Both the position numbers and the translations under genes were made by a program. Below are positions 6,399 through 14,299 of a DNA stretch of 29,001 nt, in pieces (position 1 is the stretch's first letter; each line of letters opens with the position of its first letter). Origin of the DNA: a virus; the IMG/VR virus record IMGVR_UViG_3300028388_004683, positions 1 to 29,001 of that record; one strand, written 5' to 3'. The notes under the pieces were generated by a model that saw only the letters and a list, made by a program, of their open reading frames with translations, was not told where the DNA came from and made no database searches.

Positions 6399-7705
6399 GC
6401 GAACAACAGTCAGATTATCTGATAGAAGAAATTAATTTTTTCAGTGAGAGAATTCCTAGTGGTGTTGATCTATCCAAGGTGTATTCTGACTTAGAAATAT
6501 TTGAACACATTGAAAAGCCTTATTTGACTGGAACACTTACAATATCTGAGTCATCGAGGTTTTACGAAAAAGTTGACGTCCTTGGTGGCGAGCAAATACT
6601 TGTTCGACTTAAAAGCACAAAAGAAGATTCAAGAGCAATACAAAAAATATTTTATATTGACAGAGTAATTACAGCTCAAAAATCAACTGAAAGAGATACA
6701 ACTATCATTTTTCATTTAGTTGAAGACATAAAATATATTTCTACGCTTTTAAATGTAAATGAATCATATCAAGGTAAACCATCAGAAATAATAGAAAAGA
6801 TTGCAAAAATAGTAAATAAAGACATATCTGTAGTAGGATCAGATGCTCAAAAAATGAAGGTGATTGTGCCAAACATGTCTCCTCTAGACGCAGCGTCGTG
6901 GGTAAAAAATAGAGCAACTACTACGAATGGTTATCCGTTTTACTTGTTTTCAACGCTTGTCGGCGACAGGCTAAAGTTTATTGATCTTGGAACTTTGATT
7001 TCTCAAAATCCAATTACTGGTTCACACCCATTAAGATACTACCAGGCTGCAGCCGGATCTTTGGATTTATCAGTGAGAAGAAGAACAATACAAAATTATA
7101 AATTAAATGATGTCGAAGACTTATACACAATGATCGCAAGAGGGCTTGTCGGTTCTAAGTATACGATGATTAATACAATAGATGAAGAATTAGTAAACTT
7201 TGATTTTAATATAGTAGATGACTTGCTAAAACCAGTGACAAACAAGCTACTTACTGGAAAACAAAAAAACGTTCTTTATTCTCCAGATTTTTCATACAAA
7301 GATAAAAAGTTTCATGAAATTCAATCGAGGCACATTTCAATTCTAAGTGGTGCTCACTCGTACGACACATCTGCTAGAACTTTTAGTTACAGAGAAGCAG
7401 CTGATAAAGCAAATCATAAGCTAACTATTATTTCAAAAGCAATGGATGCTATATTGAAAAAAGCGCCGATGGAGATCGGTGTAAGAGGTTATGAATTTAT
7501 CGACGGTAATAATCACACAACAATTGGAAATAACGTCGCACTTGAATTTTTATCAAGTAATCCAAGAGATCCAGTTGAAGAACCTTTGATTGACGTAAAG
7601 CTTTCTGGTAATTATATGATCTTTGCCTCAAGACATATTTTTAAGAAAGAAAAGCATGATCTTGTTTTATCGTGTGTTAAACTAGCAAATTACGGAAAAT
7701 CATAA
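6395..7705 (+). CDS. 27: Baseplate central hub protein, gp27-like
   Basis: The protein has 436 residues (T4 gp27 is 391). It begins SDYLIEEINFFSERIPSGVD and SDLEIFEHIEKPYLTGTLTI, then carries FYIDRVITAQ and HLVEDIKYISTLLNVNESYQ, and KPSEIIEKIAKIV. This pattern belongs to hub proteins of the gp27 / gpD family, whose tube-like and hub domains hold the gp5 spike. The last domain (about 370-436) has RGYEFIDGNNHTTIGNNVAL and ends in SCVKLANYGKS. Position between gp53 and the gp5-like spike supports the hub role. The start is unusual: TTG at 6395-6397 overlapping the gp53 stop as TTGA, with no nearby AUG that keeps the conserved N-terminus, so re-initiation after gp53 is likely. Confidence 0.78.
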   Translation: MSEQQSDYLIEEINFFSERIPSGVDLSKVYSDLEIFEHIEKPYLTGTLTISESSRFYEKVDVLGGEQILVRLKSTKEDSRAIQKIFYIDRVITAQKSTERDTTIIFHLVEDIKYISTLLNVNESYQGKPSEIIEKIAKIVNKDISVVGSDAQKMKVIVPNMSPLDAASWVKNRATTTNGYPFYLFSTLVGDRLKFIDLGTLISQNPITGSHPLRYYQAAAGSLDLSVRRRTIQNYKLNDVEDLYTMIARGLVGSKYTMINTIDEELVNFDFNIVDDLLKPVTNKLLTGKQKNVLYSPDFSYKDKKFHEIQSRHISILSGAHSYDTSARTFSYREAADKANHKLTIISKAMDAILKKAPMEIGVRGYEFIDGNNHTTIGNNVALEFLSSNPRDPVEEPLIDVKLSGNYMIFASRHIFKKEKHDLVLSCVKLANYGKS

Positions 7706-8487
7706 TGATACCACAAGGCTTTCCAGATTTTTATGGAGATCAAATTCGCTGGTTTACAGGTGAGGTGATTGATATACAAGATCCTCTACAAATTGCTAGA
7801 GTAAAAATAAAAGCGCACGGCGTACATGATAACATCAAAGATGACGATTTACCTTGGGCTCAGGTCATGGCTCCTATTACTCAAGGTGGAACAGAAGGAC
7901 TCGGTAATTTTTTAGGTATTCAGCCTGGCTCTAGAGTCGTAGGACTTTTTTTAGATGGCCAGAATTCTCAAGTTCCACTTATCATGGGATCTCTTCCGAA
8001 GTATGAAGAAGCTTCTGACGGTGGTTCAAGTGTTAATGTTCTTGCAAAAGGAGAGCAAAAGTATCCTATATCATTAGATACGGGTGGTTGTTTTCCCGAT
8101 CCAGGTGATCCTTACGCTGCAGTGTATCCACACAATAAAGTTCGCGAAACCGAAAGTGGGCACGTCAAAGAATATGATGATACCGAGGGTGCAGAAAGAA
8201 TTAGAGAACGGCACAAGTCTGGAACTTTTTATCAGATGGGTCCGGACGGCGAGTTATTAACACATGTTATAACTGATAGATATAGTGTAATTGCTGGTAA
8301 CGATTATTTAAAGGTTACTGGAGAAGTGAAAATTTGTGCTGGAACAATAACAGCTGAAGCAGATACTATTAATGTTACAGGACCGAATGGCGATATAGTC
8401 ATCGACGGAGTGTCTTTAGTTAATCACACTCATCAAGATAATCCAGGTTTGTCTCCAGGCATAACTTCTCCGCCCATTAAGGAATAA
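7705..8487 (+). CDS. 5: Baseplate spike (gp5-like OB-fold and beta-helix), no lysozyme domain, HxH tip
   Basis: The 260-residue spike protein has an N-terminal OB-fold like T4 gp5 and P2 gpV: IRWFTGEVIDIQDPLQIARV, LPWAQVMAPITQGGTEGLGN, GSRVVGLFLDGQNSQVPLIM and GSLP. A linker and a short beta-helix with T/I/V/D repeats follow (about 180-240: YSVIAGNDYLKVTGEVKICA, ITAEADTINVTGPNGDIVID). The end is GVSLVNHTHQDNPG, then a Pro/Gly-rich tail. The H241-T-H243 motif followed by PG residues matches the iron-binding needle tip of P2 gpV-type spikes. T4 gp5 (575 residues) has a lysozyme domain between these parts, and none is present here, so cell-wall cutting must come from elsewhere or be unneeded. 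The start overlaps the gp27 stop as TAATG. Confidence 0.82.
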   Translation: MIPQGFPDFYGDQIRWFTGEVIDIQDPLQIARVKIKAHGVHDNIKDDDLPWAQVMAPITQGGTEGLGNFLGIQPGSRVVGLFLDGQNSQVPLIMGSLPKYEEASDGGSSVNVLAKGEQKYPISLDTGGCFPDPGDPYAAVYPHNKVRETESGHVKEYDDTEGAERIRERHKSGTFYQMGPDGELLTHVITDRYSVIAGNDYLKVTGEVKICAGTITAEADTINVTGPNGDIVIDGVSLVNHTHQDNPGLSPGITSPPIKE

Positions 8488-8491
8488 AACT

Positions 8492-9715
8492 ATGAGCTTT
8501 CAAGATTTTAGAATTATTGGTAATAGAGTAGCACAAATTGATAGTGACGGCGTTGTCGGCTATAGATTTCCAAATGAAGGTGGAGAATTCGGACAAGCAA
8601 TGATTCTTGATTCGAATAACACATTAAGTTTTAAAGATATAGCTGCTGAAGGTGGAGGAGGCGCTAGTGTTACTATAGCTGATAATCCACCAGAAAATCC
8701 AAACGAAGGTGATCTTTGGTACGATACTTTATACGATTACAAAACATACGTTTGGTACGAAGAAGAGCAAAAGTGGATCGACACTCAAACGCGGATCGGT
8801 TCGTTTTTTAATACGTCTTTACGCATTCTTAATTCTAATAATCAAGTTTTAAAAAAAATATACGGCTCTGGATTTGGTAGTGACTTAGTAGAAACTTCGA
8901 TAGATCAAGTAGATCCAATTCCTAATGTCCCTGAAGAACTTCTGACTATTGCTAACTTCGATAATATTACTTTAAAAAATTTATTTCTTAAGCGCCCTCC
9001 GCTTCGACCAGTTGAAGGCGTTACTGAAAATGAAGCTGATCCTAGAGATCTTACTAAGTGGGCTCACTATGGAGGTTTTGGCCCTGAGATTACCGACTGG
9101 AAAAGAGCAGGTCGAACAGCCGGTGCTGTTTCTGATCAAAATCTCGAGGCGACGTTTTCGTTCCGAGTAGAACCATACAACTCAACAGAACGTACATACG
9201 ATAGACTAGCTACTCAGAGAGGACACACGTTTGACTTAAGAATTACTTCTACCAATGGCGGCGCAATTGGAAATCCTAACAGTTGCCGAAGACAAGTACA
9301 AATTATTGTTGACAAGCCATTTGGTACTAGAAATGTTGTAGCTCAGACGGGGATATATGGAGCTGGAACATATAACATTGACAACGGTAAAAATGTAGGT
9401 GTTACTCAAACAATCTATTTCAACCCGTTGAATCCTGGCTTTGACGCTGTGTCACCCGAGTTTCTCTACATATCTGCGCCAGATTCGACTCGCCGTTTTA
9501 ACACAGGAGTAGAATGGTCAGTTTTAGCTACTGAAGATTCACAAATACAGACTATACGACTGTTTAACGTTGTAATAGTAGGAACGGGGAGAGTACTTTT
9601 AAAATATATAGAATCAGGCTGGGATGGAGACTGGGAGGATAGAGGAGTAAGTATTTTTACTAAATTTACACCATCGTCTCGAATGGCGCCATTCGGCGAA
9701 TATGAAGAGGCATGA
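8492..9715 (+). CDS. Probable baseplate-attached fibre or decoration protein, function unknown
   Basis: I do not recognise the family of this 407-residue protein. The N-terminus (FRIIGNRVAQIDSDGVVGYR FPNEGG) is a beta-rich head. At about 66-100 there is a hairpin module, NPPENPNEGDLWYD followed by YKTYVWYEEEQKWIDTQ. This recurs in other proteins of this window and is common in marine phage fibres. The rest is predicted beta-rich with many Thr, Asn and Gly residues (e.g. HTFDLRITSTNGG, RRQVQIIVDKPFGT, GRVLLKYIESGWDGDW). It sits 4 nt after the spike gene with AAGGA before the ATG, so it is co-transcribed with hub genes. Position in the hub/wedge operon and composition suggest a virion fibre. 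The stop lies in a 10-bp tandem duplication (ATGAAGAGGC twice, 9702-9721). Confidence 0.6.
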   Translation: MSFQDFRIIGNRVAQIDSDGVVGYRFPNEGGEFGQAMILDSNNTLSFKDIAAEGGGGASVTIADNPPENPNEGDLWYDTLYDYKTYVWYEEEQKWIDTQTRIGSFFNTSLRILNSNNQVLKKIYGSGFGSDLVETSIDQVDPIPNVPEELLTIANFDNITLKNLFLKRPPLRPVEGVTENEADPRDLTKWAHYGGFGPEITDWKRAGRTAGAVSDQNLEATFSFRVEPYNSTERTYDRLATQRGHTFDLRITSTNGGAIGNPNSCRRQVQIIVDKPFGTRNVVAQTGIYGAGTYNIDNGKNVGVTQTIYFNPLNPGFDAVSPEFLYISAPDSTRRFNTGVEWSVLATEDSQIQTIRLFNVVIVGTGRVLLKYIESGWDGDWEDRGVSIFTKFTPSSRMAPFGEYEEA

Positions 9716-9721
9716 AGAGGC
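9702..9721 (+). repeat. 10-bp tandem duplication spanning a stop codon
   Basis: ATGAAGAGGC occurs twice in a row. The first copy is in the last codons of the 407-residue gene and the second supplies its TGA (9713-9715). Because 10 is not a multiple of 3, the duplication changes the C-terminal frame. The AGAGG in the second copy is the only Shine-Dalgarno-like sequence before the next gene, 13 nt from its ATG. Confidence 0.8.
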
Positions 9722-9733
9722 ACTTTAATCACA

Positions 9734-10108
9734 ATGGAAATAAAACACAATTGGAATTATTTTGATTCAGATGACAAAATATTTGTTTTGACATCGAAAA
9801 AAGACCACGAAATATTCTATTATTACAAAAATCAAATTGTAGATGATATAAATCTGGCGAATATTATAGTTAAAATTTTAGGCGAGTCTGAGCAATTAGA
9901 ATATCAAATAGAAGAGTTCAAAGAAGATAGACTTGTAACAACTCTTCCAATGAACGTAGAATTTTTAACAAAATCTCAGAGAGAATTAGCTCGCACAGAT
10001 TGGATGGTGATTAGAGAATTAGAAAAATTACTTCCAGATTCAAATGAAACAAGAATTTTAAGAGATAGACTTAGGTTAAATGTTGACTCCGAGATTAGAA
10101 ATAAGTGA
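9734..10108 (+). CDS. Small acidic protein, possible tail fibre assembly chaperone
   Basis: The 124-residue protein is soluble and Glu/Lys/Leu-rich with no Cys, signal or membrane segment. The N-terminal half is short-strand-like (WNYFDSDDKIFVLTSKKDHE) and the C-terminal half helical, with the pattern LTKSQRELARTDWMVIRELE followed by KLLPDSNETRILRDRLRL. An 'R-x-x-DW-x-x-x-R' helix before a Leu/Arg-rich helix is often seen in small phage fibre-assembly proteins (XkdW and tail-fibre-assembly type). It lies between two probable fibre genes, which fits such a chaperone role. This is inference from pattern and context; no catalytic motif is visible. Confidence 0.55.
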   Translation: MEIKHNWNYFDSDDKIFVLTSKKDHEIFYYYKNQIVDDINLANIIVKILGESEQLEYQIEEFKEDRLVTTLPMNVEFLTKSQRELARTDWMVIRELEKLLPDSNETRILRDRLRLNVDSEIRNK

Positions 10109-10130
10109 AGAAATTAATGGAGAATGATAC

Positions 10131-12005
10131 ATGGCAATAAGTATTGATTGGCCAAATAATCCTCAAGACGGTGATATTCATGAGCACCAAGGATACTATT
10201 ACCGGTACTCGTCAGAGCAAAACAAATGGACGTCGACTATTCCGCCATCTTTTGTTACAAACACTGCAGTTGATCTTGTAAGAGCTAGAGTTACAAAAGA
10301 ATTCGATTTTGTAAATTTAGAAAGCGAGTATTCGATGAATAATCCAGGAAGCAACACAGATTTACTATACTATGATGATACTTTAAGTGGCACTCCGCTA
10401 AGAGGCCTTCAGGGGTGGCAAAAAATTAGTTTTCCAAAAACCCGCACTCTTAATAATGATGTAATCTACATACGTGCACAGATATACGCTAATGGATATA
10501 CTCCAACTCCTACGGGGATTGATTCTCCGAATGTGCAAGCGTATATTACAGCGTTCGAACCAGACGGTAATGCCGTAAACACCTCTACAAAAAAACCTCT
10601 TTTATTCTTCCAAGCGTCAGCATATCACGAGTCAGCTTTTCAGGTCCCTAGTCAGCCACAAGCGCCATACTCAGATATCAATGTATATGCTTTTTTGAAA
10701 GTTTTCGAAGATCCTGATAACAGTAACAACTTTGCGATCTGGCACGACGTATATCGAAATTCTAAGGAAGGTAAAATTAGATATGCACTTGCTGGATATA
10801 TGAAAAAGGAAGCGGAAACAGACGTTGAACTACAAGTTAGCGCTGACGTTACAGTAACTGGAACACGTGGATTAAATGGTGTTACGTCTGGTCCAACGCC
10901 GCCGCCAACTGTTGAAGAAGGCGACGTTTGGTTTCAAAAAAATTTAGATGGGTCTTACACACCAAAAGTGTACAATATTAGTACGGGTCAATTTGAAGAA
11001 ACAAACCTTGCTGGAGTTGAGCCTGCAGACGCGCTTCCAACTGGAAATCTTGGAGAAGTTTATTATATTAATCAAAGCAACACAAATAGTGTTGTTCCTC
11101 AAGAGATCGCAACAGTCGGTAGATTTGTTAAAAGTAGTGAAGTTGCAGCCTTACAAACTGAAGAGGGAATTAACGAAGAAATCTTTAATAACTGGGACAG
11201 GTTTTCTCATACCGGCAACACCGGTGGAGATTATCCAGCAGTCGAATCAGAGTTGAGCGCGTGGCAGATTAACTCACAGGGTAGAATTGAGTGTACAACA
11301 AATACTGGATCGTACGTCGGATTTTATTCGCCCGATGATGCAACTGATTATACGCTAGAAGTTACACTTTCTTCTTCTGGTGGTGATGATGATGTACTAA
11401 GTGTTGTAGTTGCCTTTGTCGAAGAAGGAAGTCCGACTGATGCAGACTATAGACAACACACAATATCTGCTGTACGCGACCACGGAGGTTTTGGGCGTCG
11501 GTGGCAGCTAGTATATAATTTAGGACAAGCCGATGAAAAAACGCTTGCCAACGGAAATTCTCAGGCGCCAGCTGGCGCCGGTGGTTGGTCTGGAGTAGAA
11601 ACTCGAGTTTATATTGAAAGATCACCTACCAGTATAACAGCATACACTTCTCAATTTGGAAGTTTATCAAAAGATAATAACACCGAATTGACATTTAACT
11701 TGGCTGGCGATGCAGACACTCAAAAGTTTACAACTGCTGGTAGATACGGATACGGAGCGTGGTCTCAAAATAACGCGACGTTTTATGACATAGTGACGTC
11801 TGGAATACCACAAGCTACTATATTTGATGTAGACGCTCAAACTGCTTCTACGTATAACTCATCAACTGGCCAGTGGGAACAAGATCAATCGGTGTGGAAT
11901 GATTTTGTATCAAACAATAGAGGAAGATTTCTAATCAATTTAGAAGACAATGATCTTTTCTATGTTGATATTAAGGGCAACGTGCGTCAAATTACTGGTA
12001 ATTAG
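10131..12005 (+). CDS. Large fibre-like virion protein with probable lectin-like domain
   Basis: The 624-residue protein looks modular. The N-terminus (about 5-38) is a hairpin module, WPNNPQDGDIHEHQGYYYRY followed by NKWTST, and similar modules recur at about 255-285 (PTVEEGDVWFQKN, then TPKVYNISTGQFEET) and at the C-terminus (YNSSTGQWEQDQ and DNDLFYVDIKGNVRQITGN). Between about 350 and 565 is a beta-sandwich-like domain: WQINSQGRIECTTNTGSYVG, YTLEVTLSSSGGDDDVLSVV, TRVYIERSPTSITAY and AGRYGYGAWSQNNATFYDI. The last segment resembles the closing strands of concanavalin/LamG-type lectin folds, suggesting sugar binding. Start is ATG at 10131 with GGAG 9 nt upstream. Host-surface adhesion is an inference; T4 itself has no counterpart here. 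Confidence 0.6.
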   Translation: MAISIDWPNNPQDGDIHEHQGYYYRYSSEQNKWTSTIPPSFVTNTAVDLVRARVTKEFDFVNLESEYSMNNPGSNTDLLYYDDTLSGTPLRGLQGWQKISFPKTRTLNNDVIYIRAQIYANGYTPTPTGIDSPNVQAYITAFEPDGNAVNTSTKKPLLFFQASAYHESAFQVPSQPQAPYSDINVYAFLKVFEDPDNSNNFAIWHDVYRNSKEGKIRYALAGYMKKEAETDVELQVSADVTVTGTRGLNGVTSGPTPPPTVEEGDVWFQKNLDGSYTPKVYNISTGQFEETNLAGVEPADALPTGNLGEVYYINQSNTNSVVPQEIATVGRFVKSSEVAALQTEEGINEEIFNNWDRFSHTGNTGGDYPAVESELSAWQINSQGRIECTTNTGSYVGFYSPDDATDYTLEVTLSSSGGDDDVLSVVVAFVEEGSPTDADYRQHTISAVRDHGGFGRRWQLVYNLGQADEKTLANGNSQAPAGAGGWSGVETRVYIERSPTSITAYTSQFGSLSKDNNTELTFNLAGDADTQKFTTAGRYGYGAWSQNNATFYDIVTSGIPQATIFDVDAQTASTYNSSTGQWEQDQSVWNDFVSNNRGRFLINLEDNDLFYVDIKGNVRQITGN

Positions 12006-12013
12006 AATAAATA
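12006..12013 (+). promoter_or_regulatory. Near-consensus late promoter box (AATAAATA) before gp25
   Basis: AATAAATA follows the stop of the fibre gene and differs from TATAAATA in one base. The 16-nt stretch AATAAATAAAAGAAAA (12006-12021) is repeated exactly at 25332-25347, in front of another gene. Such reuse in non-coding DNA favours a functional element. Confidence 0.45.
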
Positions 12014-12031
12014 AAAGAAAAGAGATCTACA

Positions 12032-12472
12032 ATGGCAAAAGCATTTTCAATCGAAGACGGGAACATTGCGAATAAACCAATTTATTCGTCAGTGACTCGC
12101 GTGTATAAAGATATTGATTTGACTTTTGCTAGAAAACCTTCTGGCGATATCTTTAAAAAGCAAGACGGTGCAGCTGTTAAGCAAGCTGTGAAAAATCTTC
12201 TCCTTACTAATTTTACAGAGAAGCCATTCAATCCATACTATGGTGGAGACTTAAACCGATTTTTATTTGAGCTTGCTGATGGTGTTGATGAAATTGATAT
12301 AAAAGATAGAATTTTTAGCGTAATAAGAGAGTTTGAGCCTCGCGCCGAAGTGCAAAAGGTTGAAACCAATCTAAAGCCAGACGAAAACTCAATTCAAATT
12401 TCAATATATTTTACCGTATTAAATGTTACTGACGTTGTGCAGTTAGATATCTCAATTGCGAGGCTAAGATAA
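12032..12472 (+). CDS. 25: Baseplate wedge protein gp25
   Basis: The 146-residue protein (T4 gp25 is 132) belongs to the gpW/gp25 family: VYKDIDLTFARKPSGDIFKK, AVKQAVKNLLLTNFTEKPFN, YYGGDLNRFLFELADGVDE and IQISIYFTVLNVTDVVQLDI. The KPFNPYYGGDL segment holds the family's conserved proline/glycine core, seen across contractile injection systems including TssE. gp25 sits at the wedge-sheath junction with gp6 and gp53 and presents a strand that templates sheath assembly. The stop is directly followed by the gp6 ATG with no gap, matching the strict gp25-gp6 pairing seen in contractile systems. Confidence 0.95.
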   Translation: MAKAFSIEDGNIANKPIYSSVTRVYKDIDLTFARKPSGDIFKKQDGAAVKQAVKNLLLTNFTEKPFNPYYGGDLNRFLFELADGVDEIDIKDRIFSVIREFEPRAEVQKVETNLKPDENSIQISIYFTVLNVTDVVQLDISIARLR

Positions 12473-14299
12473 ATGGCAATCATTAAATCTTCAGATTTAG
12501 ACTTTGATAATATCAAAAGTAATCTTAAGACATATTTACAACAAAGCGAAGAATTTAGCGATTACGACTTTGAAGCTTCTGGAATTTCTAATATTCTTGA
12601 TGTACTTGCGTACAATACGCACATTAATGGGTTAGTTGCTAACTTTGCAATCAACGAATCTTTCATCACAACTTCACAGCTTAGACCTAGTGTTGTTAGT
12701 CATGCTGAGTCTCTTGGTTATTTTCCAAGATCTAAAACATCGGCTTTTGGTGTTATTAACGCTAGCGTAAATGCAGCTTCAACAACGCTTGATCAAAGAA
12801 TTGTCCTTCCAGTGAATACACAGTTTACAGCGTCAGTAGACGACGTTACTTACACTTTTCAAACTCTTGAAGAGCATGTGGCTATTGTTGATGATAATGG
12901 AGTGTACACGTTTAAGAACAGTGATGGTACTAATGATTTAATCATTACTGAAGGAGAGATTAAAACTAAGACATTCTTAGTTGGCGAAGCTGAAGAAGAG
13001 CAGGTGTACGTCATTCCAGACGAAAATATGGATACAGCTACACTAGTGATAAAGGTATACGACAATGCGACAGCAACAACACATACGACTTTTACGAATG
13101 TCAAAGACGTCGCAAGAGTTGACGCTGATTCCAGAGTATATTTGATTAGAGAAGTGCCGAATGGATATTATGAAGTAACATTTAGTGATGGTAATGTTCT
13201 TGGCCTTGCACCTGTCGCTGGTAATAAAATCGTAATGGAGTACATTTCTTCTAGCGGACCAGACGCAAATGGTGCTACAGCTTTTAGTGCAATTGATACT
13301 GTCGAAATATCTGGAAGTGACTTTGATCTTTCTGTCACTACAGTCTCTAATTCTACGGGCGGATCAGAAAAAGAGTCAATACCATCAATCAAGCTGAACG
13401 CGCCTCTTAGTTTTGCATCTCAGCAAAGACTGGTAACAGCTGATGATTATAGAGCAGCAATTTTAGCGAAATACTCTAACACAATTGATGACGTAATTGC
13501 CTTTGGCGGAAATGATCAAGTGCCACCTCAATATGGAAAAGTTTTTGTAAGTATTAAATTTAAAGATAACATCGGTGCGGTTGTACAGCAAAGTGTAAAA
13601 GATTCTATTATTAATGATCTATCAGCTAACTTAGCTATTATGTCAATCGACACTGTATTTGAAGATCCAGAAACAACTTTTCTCGAGCTTGGCACTACAT
13701 TTAATTTTAATCCAGACCTCACAGGCGAAACTGATCGAGCAATTGAAGCGCAAGTTACGTCAACCATTAATCAATATTTTACAGATAACTTGAAAAGATT
13801 CGACAAAATCTTTAGAAGATCAAATTTACTTACTCAGATAGATGAAATTTCTCCTGCAATCTTAAACTCTAAGATGACAGTAAAAATGCAGCAGCGATTC
13901 ACTCCAATAATTGGAGTATCTGGAGTCTATAGACTTTATTTTCCAGCAGCTATTGCTGATCCAGACGATGAAAATTATATTGTTACAACAACTAACTTTA
14001 CATTTTCAGGACAAGTGGCTCAGATTAGAAATGCTTTGAACTCGCAACAACTACAGATCGTGTCTCCTACTGGAGAAGTTTTAAGAGATGCCATTGGTGA
14101 ATATACACCTTCGACTGGAAAATTTGAACTCATCGGATTTTTACCAACTAGTTTTATCGGAGAATCGATCAAAGTGTCAGCAACTCCAGCAAATCAAAGC
14201 ACGATAAAACCACTAAGAAGTTATGTAATAGATATCGATAACTCGCGCTCATTCTCTCAAGCGGTTGCCGATTACGAAGAAACTAGAGTTACGCTGTGA
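12473..14299 (+). CDS. 6: Baseplate wedge subunit gp6 (baseplate J-like)
   Basis: The 608-residue protein (T4 gp6 is 660) carries conserved N-terminal wedge sequence, KSSDLDFDNIKSNLKTYLQQ and SGISNILDVLAYNTHINGLV, and an ANFAINESFITTSQLRPSVV segment. The middle holds the baseplate-J-like core: YEVTFSDGNVLG, then SFASQQRLVTADDYRAAILA, and PQYGKVFVSIKFKDN. The C-terminal third has RRSNLLTQIDEISPAILNSK and further beta-rich domains. gp6 forms the dimeric ring that surrounds the hub and is the backbone of the wedge. The ATG follows the gp25 TAA immediately, and the end overlaps the next gene (GTGA). Confidence 0.95.
   Translation: MAIIKSSDLDFDNIKSNLKTYLQQSEEFSDYDFEASGISNILDVLAYNTHINGLVANFAINESFITTSQLRPSVVSHAESLGYFPRSKTSAFGVINASVNAASTTLDQRIVLPVNTQFTASVDDVTYTFQTLEEHVAIVDDNGVYTFKNSDGTNDLIITEGEIKTKTFLVGEAEEEQVYVIPDENMDTATLVIKVYDNATATTHTTFTNVKDVARVDADSRVYLIREVPNGYYEVTFSDGNVLGLAPVAGNKIVMEYISSSGPDANGATAFSAIDTVEISGSDFDLSVTTVSNSTGGSEKESIPSIKLNAPLSFASQQRLVTADDYRAAILAKYSNTIDDVIAFGGNDQVPPQYGKVFVSIKFKDNIGAVVQQSVKDSIINDLSANLAIMSIDTVFEDPETTFLELGTTFNFNPDLTGETDRAIEAQVTSTINQYFTDNLKRFDKIFRRSNLLTQIDEISPAILNSKMTVKMQQRFTPIIGVSGVYRLYFPAAIADPDDENYIVTTTNFTFSGQVAQIRNALNSQQLQIVSPTGEVLRDAIGEYTPSTGKFELIGFLPTSFIGESIKVSATPANQSTIKPLRSYVIDIDNSRSFSQAVADYEETRVTL

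Noticed and set aside
7705-8487. Lysozyme domain in the gp5-like spike
   Set aside because: There is no room for it: the protein is 260 residues and passes directly from OB-fold and linker to beta-helix.
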